Assembly: GCA_021740625.1 (NCBI GenBank)
Contig: JAIOZK010000002.1
Coordinates: 233,942-297,941 of the forward strand
Length of the DNA: 64,000 nucleotides
Direction of reading: 5' to 3'
From: Bacteroidales bacterium
GTDB lineage: Bacteria; Bacteroidota; Bacteroidia; Bacteroidales; JAIOZK01
The notes under the pieces were generated by a model. It made no database searches, was not told where the DNA came from, and saw nothing but the letters and a program-made list of their open reading frames with translations. Shown here one piece after another: positions 17,259 to 27,572 of the stretch (position 1 is the stretch's first letter; each line of letters opens with the position of its first letter). The position numbers and the translations under genes were made by a program.

Positions 17259-19115
17259 ATGGCTGAAAATTATACAGAAGAAAGCATACGGTCACTAGAC
17301 TGGAAAGAGCATATCAGGCTGAGGCCCGGGATGTACATCGGTAAACTGGGCGATGGTGCGTCTCCGGATGATGGAATTTATGTGTTGATCAAAGAGATCA
17401 TCGATAACTCAATCGATGAATATGTGATGGGAAATGGGAACCGCATTGAAGTGAAGGTCAATGAAAAACAGGTTAGCATCCGTGACTTCGGGCGGGGTAT
17501 GCCCCTGGGAAAAGTAATCGATTGTGTTTCCAAGATCAATACCGGGGCCAAGTATGATTCTAAAGTCTTTAAAAAAGCAGTTGGATTGAATGGTGTGGGT
17601 TCCAAGGCCGTAAACGCACTCTCTTCCTATTTTAAAGTACAGTCGGTGCGGGAAAGAAAGACCAAGGTCGTTGAATATGAAAAAGGCAATCTGATCAAAG
17701 ATGCTGGTATAATTGAATCCGACGCCGACCGCGGAACGGAAGTTACCTTCATACCGGATGAGGATATCTTCGGCAATTTTCACTTTATTTCTGAATATGT
17801 TGAAAAGCTGCTCTGGAATTATGTCTTTTTGAACAATGGGCTGATCGTGGAGTTTAACGGTGAGAAAATGGTGGCCAAAAACGGCCTGAAAGACCTGCTC
17901 GAAAAGAATATCAATGGGAACGGAGTACTTTATCCCATCATTCATATCCGGGAAGAAGACCTGGAATTTGCCTTTACCCACAGCTCCAAGCAGTATGGTG
18001 AGGAGTATTATTCTTTTGTGAACGGGCAGTATACACCCCTGGGCGGGACACATCAGCAAGCTTTCCGGGAGGCCATCGTCAGAACCATCCGCGATTTTTA
18101 CGGGAAAGATTTCGATACCAGCGATATTCACCAGAGTGTGCTGGCAGCCGTAAGCATCAAGATCGTGGAACCGGTCTTTGAATCGCAGACCAAGACCAAA
18201 CTGGGATCGCAGCATATGGAGCCGGGCGGGCAGACCATCCGGAACTTTGTACACGATATCGTAAAGCGCAATCTGGATAATTTTCTGCACCAGAACCATG
18301 AAACAGCAGAAGCACTGCTCAAACGCATACAACAATCAGAAAAGGAAAGAAAGGAACTGGCTGGCATAAAAAAACTGGCCAAAGAAAGCGTGAAGAAAGC
18401 CAGTCTGCACAACAAGAAATTACGCGATTGCCGGGTACATCTCAACAGCAAAGATGACAAAAGACTGGAAACCACACTTTTCATCACCGAGGGGGATTCG
18501 GCTTCCGGGTCAATCACCAAATCGAGGAATGTAAATACACAGGCTGTTTTTAGCCTTAAGGGCAAACCTTTGAATTGTTATGGCCTAAGCAAGAAAGTCG
18601 TTTATGAGAATGATGAGTTCAACCTGCTGCAGGCAGCCCTGAATATTGAAGATGGACTCGATAACCTTCGCTATAACAATATCGTGATCGCCACCGATGC
18701 CGATGTGGATGGCATGCACATCCGTTTGTTGCTGCTGACTTTCTTCCTTCAGTTTTATCCCGACCTGGTAAAAGCCGGCCATCTTTACATACTGCAAACC
18801 CCGCTTTTCAGGGTGAGGAACAAAAAGGAAACCCATTATTGCTACAGCGAGGAAGAACGGTTAAAAGCCCTGAAAAAGATTGGAAAAAACCCTGAAATCA
18901 CCCGCTTTAAAGGACTGGGAGAGATTTCACCCGATGAATTTAAATATTTTATAGGACCCAATATCCGCCTCGATCCCGTTATCCTTAAATCGGATGTCAG
19001 TATTCACCAGACACTTGCCTTCTATATGGGCAAAAATACGCCCGACAGGCAAAACTTCATAATCGAAAATCTTCGCTTTGAGGAAGATGTCGTGGAAGAG
19101 ATGGAAGCGGCTTAA
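17259..19115 (+). CDS. parE: DNA topoisomerase IV subunit B (type IIA topoisomerase ATPase subunit)
   Basis: ATPase subunit of topoisomerase IV, which decatenates daughter chromosomes. 618 residues fit ParE rather than the longer GyrB. The GHKL ATPase domain comes first (N-box region [31 protein letters not shown]), then the transducer domain, then the Toprim domain ([23 protein letters not shown]) and the C-terminal part of the Toprim region. The start is decided by the AGGAGG site at 17247. In many Bacteroidota parC follows directly; here the next gene is an unrelated secreted protein, so the A subunit must be elsewhere. GyrB is the main alternative but length and the [20 protein letters not shown] start favour ParE. 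Confidence 0.9.
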   Translation: MAENYTEESIRSLDWKEHIRLRPGMYIGKLGDGASPDDGIYVLIKEIIDNSIDEYVMGNGNRIEVKVNEKQVSIRDFGRGMPLGKVIDCVSKINTGAKYDSKVFKKAVGLNGVGSKAVNALSSYFKVQSVRERKTKVVEYEKGNLIKDAGIIESDADRGTEVTFIPDEDIFGNFHFISEYVEKLLWNYVFLNNGLIVEFNGEKMVAKNGLKDLLEKNINGNGVLYPIIHIREEDLEFAFTHSSKQYGEEYYSFVNGQYTPLGGTHQQAFREAIVRTIRDFYGKDFDTSDIHQSVLAAVSIKIVEPVFESQTKTKLGSQHMEPGGQTIRNFVHDIVKRNLDNFLHQNHETAEALLKRIQQSEKERKELAGIKKLAKESVKKASLHNKKLRDCRVHLNSKDDKRLETTLFITEGDSASGSITKSRNVNTQAVFSLKGKPLNCYGLSKKVVYENDEFNLLQAALNIEDGLDNLRYNNIVIATDADVDGMHIRLLLLTFFLQFYPDLVKAGHLYILQTPLFRVRNKKETHYCYSEEERLKALKKIGKNPEITRFKGLGEISPDEFKYFIGPNIRLDPVILKSDVSIHQTLAFYMGKNTPDRQNFIIENLRFEEDVVEEMEAA

Positions 19116-19171
19116 TGCTGTAATTACATTGAAAGACAAAGCCTGTGGTCTTAGCAGATTATCACAATTAG

Positions 19172-19202
19172 TTTGAAATTTGCTAAGAATCTTTTAGATT
19201 TG
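19172..19202 (+). promoter_or_regulatory. Bacteroidota promoter upstream of the FG-GAP/PKD gene
   Basis: -33 element TTTG at 19172-19175, a 19-bp spacer, then -7 element TAGATTTG at 19195-19202. The ATG is 68 nt further on. Both elements and spacing fit the Bacteroidota consensus. Confidence 0.6.
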
Positions 19203-19270
19203 TATGGATGAGTGGGTAGTGTGCAGCATTTTGATTCATGCCGGATAGAATTATATAAATATTTGCATAA

Positions 19271-21724
19271 ATGAAAAAACATCTTCTTTACATTCTTGTA
19301 CCCACATTATTATTTGCTTTAAATGGATTTCCACAGGGTTCATGCTGTGATTACGCTCCAAGCGGTCAAAATCCCGGTCCCGGAGAGGATAGTGAAACAT
19401 TTGGTGTTGGTCTTGGTGATATTGATGGCGACGGAGATCTCGATGCGGTTGTAGTGGATGCTTACGATGACATGGAAGTATATCTCAATAATGGAAGCGG
19501 TAACTTTTCACTCAGCCAGAGCTATGGATCTTCTGATTCCTGGTTTGATCCGACATTGGTTGATGTTGATATGGATGGTGACCTTGATATTGTTGTATCC
19601 GCTTTCTATTCCGGTTCGGGATCTGAGGTTTGGGAAAACGATGGAAGTGGTAGTTTTAGTCTTTCTCAATCTTCTATTGGATATTCCATCTCAATGCGAA
19701 ATATCACAATTGTTGACCTGAATGATGACGGTGCTCCTGATATTTTTACACCGGCGTATAGCAGTGGCAACGGTGAAGTTTGGCTAAATGATGGAAATGG
19801 TACTTTTATAAATTCCAATCAACCAATAGATGCCTCTTCGGCTACTCAAGCAGCCCTGGCTGATTTTGATGGCGATGGAGATCTTGATGCTTTTATTGCC
19901 AGAACCAATGGTGCAGCGAATAAGGTTTTTATTAATGTCGGATCAGCCTTTTTCAGCGATACACAACAAGCATTGGGAAGTGCATTTTCAAATGGGGCCC
20001 AGGCTGCTGACGTGGATGACGACGGGGATATGGATGTGGTTGTGGCAAATTGGCAAAGTCCTTCAAAGGTTTGGCTTAATGATGGAAACGCTGTGTTTAC
20101 CGAGGGTCCTGATATAGATAATGATAATTATGCCAAAGGGATTGAAATCAGTGATATTGATTACGATTGTGATCCTGATGTGATCCTGGGCTCATATGGC
20201 TCAAATGGACTTCAGGTATGGACCAATGATGGTGCTGGAAATTTTGATCTTTGTTTTGAGAATTCAAATAGTATTTATTCGCATGGCATTGCTGTTGGCG
20301 ATATGAACAACAACCTTATGCCTGATATTTGGCTTGGGAATTTTAGTTCTTCTGCCGGAGATTATATCTTTCTAAAATCAACGCCTGTTTTTGTAAATGA
20401 CACAATATTATTATGTGAAGGCGACAGCACCTATATTGGTTGTGATTGGCAAACAAGCACGGGCGATTATCTTCAGGCCATCAATTGTGATACACTTTGC
20501 TGGTATCATGTAGCTATGGTTTTGATAGATTCAACTGTTACCCTGGAAAACACTGTACTTACTGCACCAGGTGGTTATGATGCCTATCAATGGTTTGATT
20601 GCAATACCATGACAGCCATTGTTGGAGCTGATAGTAATGTTTTTGATCCTGATACCACCGGAACCTATGCTGTTGAAATCACACAAGAATCTTGCGTAGA
20701 TACATCCGAATGCTTTTTTGTCCAAACACCGCTTGCTGATTTTTCTGCAGATCCTACCTATGGCTTGCCTCCTTTAATGGTTGATTTTACCGATCTTTCG
20801 TTGGATAGCGTGAATACCTGGGAATGGGATTTTGGTGATGGTGGTACCTCAACCGAACAACATCCCGATTATGAGTATACAGAGCCCGGATTGTATTCTG
20901 TTAAGCTAAAAATTACCGGACCAGGAGGAATTGATAGCATAACTAAACAGGACTATATTGATGTGTTTTTTGACCCGCCAACTGCAGACTTTATCGGTGA
21001 GCCTACAAGTGGTTTGTCCCCCCTTGAGGTCCAATTTACGGATCTGTCAGTTGACAGCGTTAACAATTGGTATTGGCATTTTGGTGATGGCGAAGTTGGG
21101 TATATACAGAATCCTCTGCATACTTATGATACGGCAGGAACTTATACAGTAAGTCTTTCGGTTGATGGCCCGGGTGGAAGTGATATGATGGAGAAAGTTG
21201 ACTATATTTCGGTTGAGCCGGATATTATTCAGGCTGATTTTAGTGGTTCACCAACCATTGGTCAATCTCCTTTAACGGTTGATTTTATTGACCTCTCAAT
21301 AGGAGAAATAGATTCATGGAAATGGGCCTTTGGTGATGGCGACTCTGCCAGCATTCAAAATCCTTCTCACGAATATCTGAATCCGGGAAGTTTTACGGTT
21401 TCATTAACAGTTGATGGTATTGCCGGAACAAGTACAGAAACCAAGGTGGATTATATTCTTATTCCTGTTGCGAAGGAAGAGAGCGCTGCTCGGTCTGTTA
21501 TGGTTTATCCGAATCCGGTCTCGGATTTTCTTTATATCGATTTTAACAAGACTTCTCCATTTAAAATATACATGAGAAATAACGAGGGCAAAACAGTTTT
21601 GCAAAAAACCGCCAATTCTCTTCATGAAAAAATAGATGTTAGTGCCTTGAAACCGGGAGTTTATTCTCTTATTGTCGAATCTGAGGATGGAAGTCAGTTT
21701 AATGTTAAAGTTGTTAAAGATTAA
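19271..21724 (+). CDS. T9SS-exported FG-GAP/VCBS and PKD repeat protein
   Basis: An 817-residue surface or secreted protein. A signal peptide (1-22) is followed by about seven FG-GAP/VCBS-type repeats (about 40-370), each with a Ca-binding-like Asp-rich loop such as DIDGDGDLDA; these usually fold as a beta-propeller. A cysteine-bearing linker (about 375-485) follows. Three PKD domains (about 486-575, 576-660, 661-735) share the pattern W.W.FGDG. The C-terminal 75 residues are a type A T9SS sorting domain (VYPNPVSDFLYIDF ... LKPGVYSLIVES). Family knowledge: such proteins are exported by T9SS and the sorting domain is removed at the surface. The substrate or role is unknown. It is the only complete FG-GAP cargo gene in the window. 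Confidence 0.88.
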   Translation: MKKHLLYILVPTLLFALNGFPQGSCCDYAPSGQNPGPGEDSETFGVGLGDIDGDGDLDAVVVDAYDDMEVYLNNGSGNFSLSQSYGSSDSWFDPTLVDVDMDGDLDIVVSAFYSGSGSEVWENDGSGSFSLSQSSIGYSISMRNITIVDLNDDGAPDIFTPAYSSGNGEVWLNDGNGTFINSNQPIDASSATQAALADFDGDGDLDAFIARTNGAANKVFINVGSAFFSDTQQALGSAFSNGAQAADVDDDGDMDVVVANWQSPSKVWLNDGNAVFTEGPDIDNDNYAKGIEISDIDYDCDPDVILGSYGSNGLQVWTNDGAGNFDLCFENSNSIYSHGIAVGDMNNNLMPDIWLGNFSSSAGDYIFLKSTPVFVNDTILLCEGDSTYIGCDWQTSTGDYLQAINCDTLCWYHVAMVLIDSTVTLENTVLTAPGGYDAYQWFDCNTMTAIVGADSNVFDPDTTGTYAVEITQESCVDTSECFFVQTPLADFSADPTYGLPPLMVDFTDLSLDSVNTWEWDFGDGGTSTEQHPDYEYTEPGLYSVKLKITGPGGIDSITKQDYIDVFFDPPTADFIGEPTSGLSPLEVQFTDLSVDSVNNWYWHFGDGEVGYIQNPLHTYDTAGTYTVSLSVDGPGGSDMMEKVDYISVEPDIIQADFSGSPTIGQSPLTVDFIDLSIGEIDSWKWAFGDGDSASIQNPSHEYLNPGSFTVSLTVDGIAGTSTETKVDYILIPVAKEESAARSVMVYPNPVSDFLYIDFNKTSPFKIYMRNNEGKTVLQKTANSLHEKIDVSALKPGVYSLIVESEDGSQFNVKVVKD

Positions 21725-21974
21725 GGCTTTAAAATATTTTATACCCTTGGCTGAGGGGATTTGAATTAGCATGATGATTTCCCGTTTTAACCCGATTGTA
21801 TTCTTCTGGTTTTTCCCCAACGCGAATATTTTCTTTGAGTCCTTTTCTGTCGCAAGATATCTGGAGTCGTGCCAAGCTTTGTTTGTCGGATCATTAACCC
21901 GCTTATTTTGAGTAATGCAATTTATTGTTGTCAGCAGGTGAATTGTACCGGGAAAAAGTACTGTTTACATAACT

Positions 21975-23483
21975 CTATGATAGTTCTCTGAAGGCTTTAG
22001 GCAATTTCTCAATAATATCACCAGCGATCATTGATTCAAAACCCATCTTTCTGGAGGCAAAATCACCGGCTCTGCCATGCAAATAAACACCCAGTAAACA
22101 AGCTTCAATTTGTGTGTATCCCTGAGCAAGAAGGCCGAGAATAGTACCGGTCAATACATCTCCGCTGCCCCCCGTGGCCATACCCGGATTTCCGCTTGAG
22201 TTAAAATAACATTTGCCATCCGGTGTGCTGGTAATTGTGTGGGCGCCCTTTAAAACTACATAGCATGAGTTTTTTATGGAGAACTCTTTTTGTAATGCAT
22301 TCCTGTGAAAATCATCATCAGCTTTGGTAGTGAGTCTTTCAAATTCCCTGGGATGTGGAGTAAAAATGCTCCCCTTCGGAATGAATGGGATCCATGTTTT
22401 GTTTTCGGCTAAGATGTTGATGGCATCTGCATCGAATAGCATGGGAATACCTGCATTCTGGATCAGAAGTTTCAGGGCATTGGCAGTTTGCTCGCTGGTT
22501 CCGATTCCCGGTCCGACCCCAATAATATTGTAAGGGGAAAGATCGGGTACTTCGCTGAAAATCTCTTCTGAGCGATCGATGGAAGTCATCACTTCTGATG
22601 CTGCTGTTTGCATGATCTGGTAGCCTTTTTTTGGCAGGTGACAGCTTACCAGTCCGGCTCCACTTCTCATGGCTGCTTTTGCTGCCATCACTGCTGCACC
22701 CATCTTTCCGTAAGATCCCGAAACCAGCATGGCATGTCCGTAGGTTCCTTTGTGGGAGAATTTTTTCCGGGGATGCAAGATGCCTTTCACGTCTTTTTTC
22801 AATACATAAAAATCCTTTGCTTCCACGTTCTGGATAAAATCTTTATGCAAACCAATGGGCAGGATGATCCATTCACCCACGCATTCATCGTTCTCTGCAA
22901 AGAAAAATGCTTTCTTGGGAAATTGAAAAGAAAGAGTATAATCGGCTTTAAGGATCGCACTGTTTGTTCCTTTGGTGCTCTTGTCAGCAAACAAACCCGA
23001 AGGCATGTCGATGGCGATGATCATAGCATTGCTCTCGTTCATGGCGTTGATCACATCACCGATAAATCCTTTCACAGGCCGGGTAAGGCCTGAACCGAAA
23101 ATGCCATCGATGATTACTTCTTTCTCAGAAAACTTTGGCAATGCGTCTCCATCTTTTATTTCCGTAAGCTTTGCTTTTTTCTGATCTCTCAGTCTTTTCA
23201 GGTTATGGCTGAAATCATCAGATTCTTTGTTGGTAAAACGGAGGATGATCACTTCTACCTGAAATCCATCTCCCGCCAGCAATCTTGACAATACTAACCC
23301 GTCTCCGCCGTTATTGCCCGGTCCGACGACAATTTTAAATACCTGTTTTTTCTTGGATCTTTTGATGATCCATTTATAACATTGGGTGCCTGCCCTTTCC
23401 ATCAGATCTGTGGATTGGATGGGTTCGTTTTTAATGGTGTATTGATCGGCTTCGCGCACCTGGTCTATGGATAAAATTTTCAT
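21975..23483 (-). CDS. nnr: Bifunctional NAD(P)H-hydrate epimerase / ADP-dependent dehydratase
   Basis: Repairs hydrated NADH and NADPH. The N-terminal YjeF_N epimerase domain (about 1-215) carries VVGPGNNGGDGLVLSRLL and the acidic IDGIFGSGL. The C-terminal carbohydrate-kinase-like dehydratase (about 225-500) carries GTYGHAMLVSGSYGKMGAA, GVGPGIG and the nucleotide-binding NPGMATGGSGDVLTG. Length (502) is normal for the fused form. It stands alone with its own -7 box and converges with the T9SS gene across a 250-bp gap in which I see no feature. Confidence 0.93.
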   Translation of the reverse strand: MKILSIDQVREADQYTIKNEPIQSTDLMERAGTQCYKWIIKRSKKKQVFKIVVGPGNNGGDGLVLSRLLAGDGFQVEVIILRFTNKESDDFSHNLKRLRDQKKAKLTEIKDGDALPKFSEKEVIIDGIFGSGLTRPVKGFIGDVINAMNESNAMIIAIDMPSGLFADKSTKGTNSAILKADYTLSFQFPKKAFFFAENDECVGEWIILPIGLHKDFIQNVEAKDFYVLKKDVKGILHPRKKFSHKGTYGHAMLVSGSYGKMGAAVMAAKAAMRSGAGLVSCHLPKKGYQIMQTAASEVMTSIDRSEEIFSEVPDLSPYNIIGVGPGIGTSEQTANALKLLIQNAGIPMLFDADAINILAENKTWIPFIPKGSIFTPHPREFERLTTKADDDFHRNALQKEFSIKNSCYVVLKGAHTITSTPDGKCYFNSSGNPGMATGGSGDVLTGTILGLLAQGYTQIEACLLGVYLHGRAGDFASRKMGFESMIAGDIIEKLPKAFRELS

Positions 23484-23499
23484 ATTCGCTAGTTTTTAA

Positions 23500-23507
23500 C
23501 AAAGTTA
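23500..23507 (-). promoter_or_regulatory. Bacteroidota -7 box upstream of nnr
   Basis: Minus-strand TAACTTTG, matching TAnnTTTG, 16 nt before the ATG at 23483. Confidence 0.5.
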
Positions 23508-23542
23508 AGGAAAAGGAGCCACAAATGCAGGTGGCGAAGCAT

Positions 23543-24970
23543 CTACGGAACCTGGTAAACATGGCTTTCTTCTGCATGTTCGGGCAAATACCAGTCGGGA
23601 TTCACAGATCCCCCGCTTTCGGCCCAACCCACAAACTCGGGATATGCAAAAATGATATCGTTTTTCTCCAAAGGATATTCAAAGCTGTAGCTGATGTCGA
23701 TTGCCCAGGGCAGGTTGTTCACCGACTTGTAATATCTGCCTGTGGCAGGGTCAGAATCATCATTTTGTGTGCCGAAATAGGACATGTTCACCAGATCAGT
23801 TGGTGGAAAGTCCGGCAGGTGAACTTCTTTTCCCCTTTCTCCATCTACAATGATAAATGGATTTACATCATCATAACACAAGGCAGTGGTGGTCCAGGGG
23901 TAAGCATACCAGGGGATCGAACAACCGTAAAAAGGCCTGTTTTCCCAGGGAAACTCAATTTTCAGATGTATGGTGACAGGTGGCTCATAAGGCGCCGATT
24001 GTACTGTATTCACAAAACTGGAACCTCCGGGATTGGGCAGTATGTTTTCAACATTATCGGTGACAATGGTCACGGCATCGTCCTGCCCGTCCTCAACATT
24101 GTTGTCCCGCAGGCTGACATAGCCCTCTGTGAGGAGTGATGAAAAATCATCCGACCAACTTCCGTCATCATATCTCCATTGTATGTTGGCCACATGCTCA
24201 TGCGGAATGCCCATCATTTCCATCCCAAAACCATTTTCGAAGGTGGCACCGATGGCCCGTATTTTATAGGAGGGATGCACCTCAACGATATACTGTCCGT
24301 GGAACAAGGTGTTACAAACCACCACCATATAATAAAAATCAATCACCACATCGTTAAAATCGTAATCACCGTAACCGGGCCACAAGTCTTCGAATGCATA
24401 GGATGCCCAGGGAATAACTACATTGGTTCCCCTGTTTTTCATGTTCTCCCCGCCCGGGTAAAAGATATTGTAAGCACGGGAGGAATCATTGGGATAATCA
24501 TCTTCCGGATCAATAACATGATCTCCATCGGTATCTACCTCCATCGATAGAGAAGTTGCATCGAATTTCTTTTTCGTGAGGGTGTGCTCTACCGATCCAT
24601 TGACAACCGGAACGGTTGCGGTTTCGCACAATGTGCCATCAGCATATCGTATCAAAACATGATCCATGTAAGTAGGAATGTGAATATATGATTCCATGGA
24701 TCTTTCTACACTGTCAGTTGGCATGGCCTTCAGAAAAGTATTGCTTTCATCGGTCGACATTACATAAGTGGTACGCCAGGGAACACCTTCGGGGATGATC
24801 ACCTTAACACTTACATTGTGACTTGTATTGTAATTGAAACCTGCAGGGACATTAAGGTCGCGCATGGTTTGGGGCCCGGTGGGCTCTTCATCATCTGAGG
24901 TTTTACATTGACTGAATAATAAAATAATTGCTGAAATGCTCAATAAAAAGAAATTTTTTCCGGACATCAT
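23543..24970 (-). CDS. LruC domain-containing lipoprotein
   Basis: A lipoprotein of about 475 residues. A signal peptide ends in a lipobox (LLFSQC). The residues after the Cys are KTSDDEE, an acidic stretch resembling the lipoprotein export signal that sends Bacteroidota lipoproteins to the cell surface. The central region has the LruC signature WPGYGDYDFNDVVIDFYY (about 205-222), seen in Leptospira LruC and widespread in Bacteroidota. A DTDGDHVIDPEDDYPND segment (about 155) looks calcium-binding. Function is unknown. The start at 24970 (or ATG 24967) is preferred to 24997 because a -7 box lies on top of the longer start. Confidence 0.82.
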   Translation of the reverse strand: MMSGKNFFLLSISAIILLFSQCKTSDDEEPTGPQTMRDLNVPAGFNYNTSHNVSVKVIIPEGVPWRTTYVMSTDESNTFLKAMPTDSVERSMESYIHIPTYMDHVLIRYADGTLCETATVPVVNGSVEHTLTKKKFDATSLSMEVDTDGDHVIDPEDDYPNDSSRAYNIFYPGGENMKNRGTNVVIPWASYAFEDLWPGYGDYDFNDVVIDFYYMVVVCNTLFHGQYIVEVHPSYKIRAIGATFENGFGMEMMGIPHEHVANIQWRYDDGSWSDDFSSLLTEGYVSLRDNNVEDGQDDAVTIVTDNVENILPNPGGSSFVNTVQSAPYEPPVTIHLKIEFPWENRPFYGCSIPWYAYPWTTTALCYDDVNPFIIVDGERGKEVHLPDFPPTDLVNMSYFGTQNDDSDPATGRYYKSVNNLPWAIDISYSFEYPLEKNDIIFAYPEFVGWAESGGSVNPDWYLPEHAEESHVYQVP

Positions 24971-24994
24971 GTTAATATTAATTGGTTTGTATTG

Positions 24995-25002
24995 CAAATA
25001 TA
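24995..25002 (-). promoter_or_regulatory. Bacteroidota -7 box upstream of the LruC lipoprotein
   Basis: Minus-strand TATATTTG, matching TAnnTTTG. It overlaps the upstream candidate start 24997 and so argues for initiation at 24970. Confidence 0.55.
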
Positions 25003-25065
25003 TAGATTTATAATAATTTGTTTTACTTTGCCAGAGAAGAAATGTTAGCGTTGAGGTTAATTATT

Positions 25066-26343
25066 TTATGATCTTTTCAGCGTATCTCTGATCATCTGCC
25101 TGAATTCAATAAAATCTTTCTTAACAGGCATAAAATCCCCGGGTTGCAGATCGGATTGCCTGTAAAAGTAGAGCATGACCACGCAGGATGTTAGTGTGTA
25201 AGATATGCTTGTTGCCAGTCCTGCACCAATAATCCCATAAACAGGGATCATAATATAAAACAAAATTAGCGAAATGATCATCCCTGCAAAGGAAGAGATT
25301 GTATTGACATGGTATTGACCGGTCCCGGAAAAATAATGGCCTACGATCAAGGCCAGGTTAAAAAACAAAACACCGGGCGCCAGGGAACGGATCACCTGTC
25401 CGACTGCCCCGAAACCTTCTCCAAAAATAAAAACCCAGAAATCCGAAGGCAGGATGATCAGGATGGTCAGCAAAACAATACTGATCAGTATGGAAGCTTT
25501 TGAAAGGGACACTGTAAGTTTTTGGCTGTATTTTCTGTCATCGGTGTTGGCAATACGGGCATACTGCACCAGGCTGATGCTTCGGCTGATCAGCCAGATA
25601 GATTCTACGATGGAGGTTCCATTGGAATATATGCCTACTTCTGCTTCCGAATAAATACTTTGCAGGAAATAATAACTCACCCTGAAACTGAACAACTGGA
25701 AAATATGTGCCAACTGGTTCAGGATGCCATATCTTACCAGTTGTTTTGTAACTTCTGTATAATTGGTTATTCGGGTAAATCTGAAACTTTCCGCAATTCG
25801 GAACAAATAGAAAAGGCTAACAAAGAAGGATATGCCAAAAGAAATATAAAGAGCGATAATATAATAATCGATGCTTTTTTGATCCAGGATAAAGTAAAAC
25901 AATAGGAGTGAGAGCCCGGTGATCAAAGGTTGAATGAATGCCACCAGGTTGGAGGTTTTGATCTTTTCTTTTCCTACCAGGATGGTGGAGTTTACATAAG
26001 TGAAAGTGTTGATCAATGCCAGCAGGCATACATGGATCATGAATTGCTGATCGACCAGTTCGGAATATTGCAAGACTACGAAGGCTACAGCACTGGTAAG
26101 TACCGCCCATACATAAGCCGGGATCATGATGAGGTAATAGGAAAAGCGCGGGACCAGGTAAATGATGGCGCCACCACCCATGAGATTGGCAAAAACGATG
26201 ATATAAGCTGTGGTGGCCAGGATCAGTCCCTGCTGCCCTTTCCCTTCAGGTCCCAGGACATTGGAAATAATGATGGCGATCAGCAACTGGAAAACCGCCG
26301 ACATGAAACGGGTACCGAATGTATTTAGAATGCGGCCAAGCAC
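25066..26343 (-). CDS. Polysaccharide flippase (Wzx/MATE-like, oligosaccharide repeat-unit transporter)
   Basis: A 425-residue inner-membrane protein with about twelve predicted helices and no soluble domain. The N-terminal LNTFGTRFMSAVFQLLIAII and the internal duplication fit the polysaccharide-biosynthesis (MVF/Wzx) superfamily, which moves undecaprenyl-linked oligosaccharides or related lipids across the membrane. It starts 1 nt after the stop of the glycosyltransferase gene, so the two are one operon. The short locus (one flippase, one GT) suggests a small glycan module rather than a complete capsule cluster. The exact substrate cannot be read. Confidence 0.82.
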   Translation of the reverse strand: MLGRILNTFGTRFMSAVFQLLIAIIISNVLGPEGKGQQGLILATTAYIIVFANLMGGGAIIYLVPRFSYYLIMIPAYVWAVLTSAVAFVVLQYSELVDQQFMIHVCLLALINTFTYVNSTILVGKEKIKTSNLVAFIQPLITGLSLLLFYFILDQKSIDYYIIALYISFGISFFVSLFYLFRIAESFRFTRITNYTEVTKQLVRYGILNQLAHIFQLFSFRVSYYFLQSIYSEAEVGIYSNGTSIVESIWLISRSISLVQYARIANTDDRKYSQKLTVSLSKASILISIVLLTILIILPSDFWVFIFGEGFGAVGQVIRSLAPGVLFFNLALIVGHYFSGTGQYHVNTISSFAGMIISLILFYIMIPVYGIIGAGLATSISYTLTSCVVMLYFYRQSDLQPGDFMPVKKDFIEFRQMIRDTLKRS

Positions 26344-26344
26344 C

Positions 26345-27547
26345 TTATGGGTTTTGGTTCAGAATTTCCGAATATACCTTGTATAACGAACGTCCGATCA
26401 CTTCATTGCTGAAATGATCAACTGCATATTTTCTGATTTTGTTTTTGTCGTATTCATCCAGGTGGTCGAGCATGTTTTCGATGGCTTCCAGGAATTCGTC
26501 TTCATCTTTTGGCGTGGTGAGTTTTCCAAGATCATCATTCATATGTTCATGAATCCCGCCCACGCGGGTCGAAATTACGGGAACACCACAGGCATAGCTT
26601 TCCAGGATGACCACCGGAAGATTTTCATGATTGCTAAACATGATCATGAAATCGGCCTCTGCCATGATGTTTGCCAGCTCCTGATTTTCTTTCAATCCGT
26701 AAAAATGAACAAACTTACCAGTGAGATCCAGTTGGTCGGAATAGTTTTTCAGTATTTCAAAATCCACTCCATCACCCACCATCACACATTCGAAATCCTG
26801 TCTTTTCTCGCTCAAACGTTTCAGTACCCTCAAAATCCCCGAAATGTTTTTCTGAACATCCGCAAAACAAGAAAGATGGAGTATCTGTTTTTTATCGTTT
26901 TTTCTTTTTCTTGTTTTGGGAGAAAACATTTCCACATCCACCACATTGGGGATGACTACATAATTGTCGTTTTTTAGGTTATTATTGATCATGGCATCCC
27001 GGAGATTGGCGGTTACAGGTAAAATGGCAGAAGCCCTTTTTACCACCCATTGAGTGGCCAGTTTACGGAAAAAACCATGATAAGTATCTGTTGAAGGAAG
27101 GTATCGGGTCCAGTGCTCGGTGATCAGGTAGGGTGTGCCATGCCTGATTTTGTTCAGCCAGGCAATGATGCCCAGGCGTGTGAGCACATGTACATGCAAC
27201 AGGTCAGCCCTTCTGACTTTCTTTCTGATGATCCTGAATCCTTTCTGGTGGCTTTTGAAAAAGCGTATGCTGTTGACCAGGTTTGCGAGTGGTCTGAAAG
27301 CAATGCCGGATTTCTGGAAATAGATCTTCACGGTGAACATACCATTTTCATCGCTTTCGATGATATCATATTTTTTATCTTTCAGCTTGTCATCACTGTG
27401 TACATAAAGTACGGAAACATCGCAATGGGGCAAAACCGAGAGTCCATGTCGCTCAATAAACAGTCCGGGCATGGGATCGTAGCGATTGGGATACCATCTT
27501 GGCAGATATAAAACGTGAAACCTGGTAGTCTTTTTTTTCATCTTCAT
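26345..27547 (-). CDS. Glycosyltransferase family 4 protein
   Basis: A 400-residue cytoplasmic GT-B enzyme. The N-terminal domain has LYLPRWYPNRYDPMPGLFIE and the His-bearing DLLHVHVLTRLG. The C-terminal nucleotide-sugar domain has HLSCFADVQKNISGIL and the E-x7-E motif region NHENLPVVILESYACGVPVI. Retaining transfer from an NDP-sugar is expected (family knowledge); donor and acceptor are unknown. It is the first gene of a two-gene operon with the flippase and has its own -7 box. ATG 27541 is an equally good start. Confidence 0.88.
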   Translation of the reverse strand: MKMKKKTTRFHVLYLPRWYPNRYDPMPGLFIERHGLSVLPHCDVSVLYVHSDDKLKDKKYDIIESDENGMFTVKIYFQKSGIAFRPLANLVNSIRFFKSHQKGFRIIRKKVRRADLLHVHVLTRLGIIAWLNKIRHGTPYLITEHWTRYLPSTDTYHGFFRKLATQWVVKRASAILPVTANLRDAMINNNLKNDNYVVIPNVVDVEMFSPKTRKRKNDKKQILHLSCFADVQKNISGILRVLKRLSEKRQDFECVMVGDGVDFEILKNYSDQLDLTGKFVHFYGLKENQELANIMAEADFMIMFSNHENLPVVILESYACGVPVISTRVGGIHEHMNDDLGKLTTPKDEDEFLEAIENMLDHLDEYDKNKIRKYAVDHFSNEVIGRSLYKVYSEILNQNP

Positions 27548-27564
27548 CGCGCAGTAACGAAATG

Positions 27565-27572
27565 CAAAGGTA
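27565..27572 (-). promoter_or_regulatory. Bacteroidota -7 box of the GT4-flippase operon
   Basis: Minus-strand TACCTTTG, matching TAnnTTTG, 17 nt before the ATG at 27547. Confidence 0.55.

Noticed and set aside
17409..18335. Long open frame antisense to parE (308 codons)
   Set aside because: It mirrors a well-conserved gene, has no recognisable domain or upstream signal, and is explained by codon bias on the other strand. The same applies to the long antisense frames at 5791-6774, 49631-50542 and 2307-2876.
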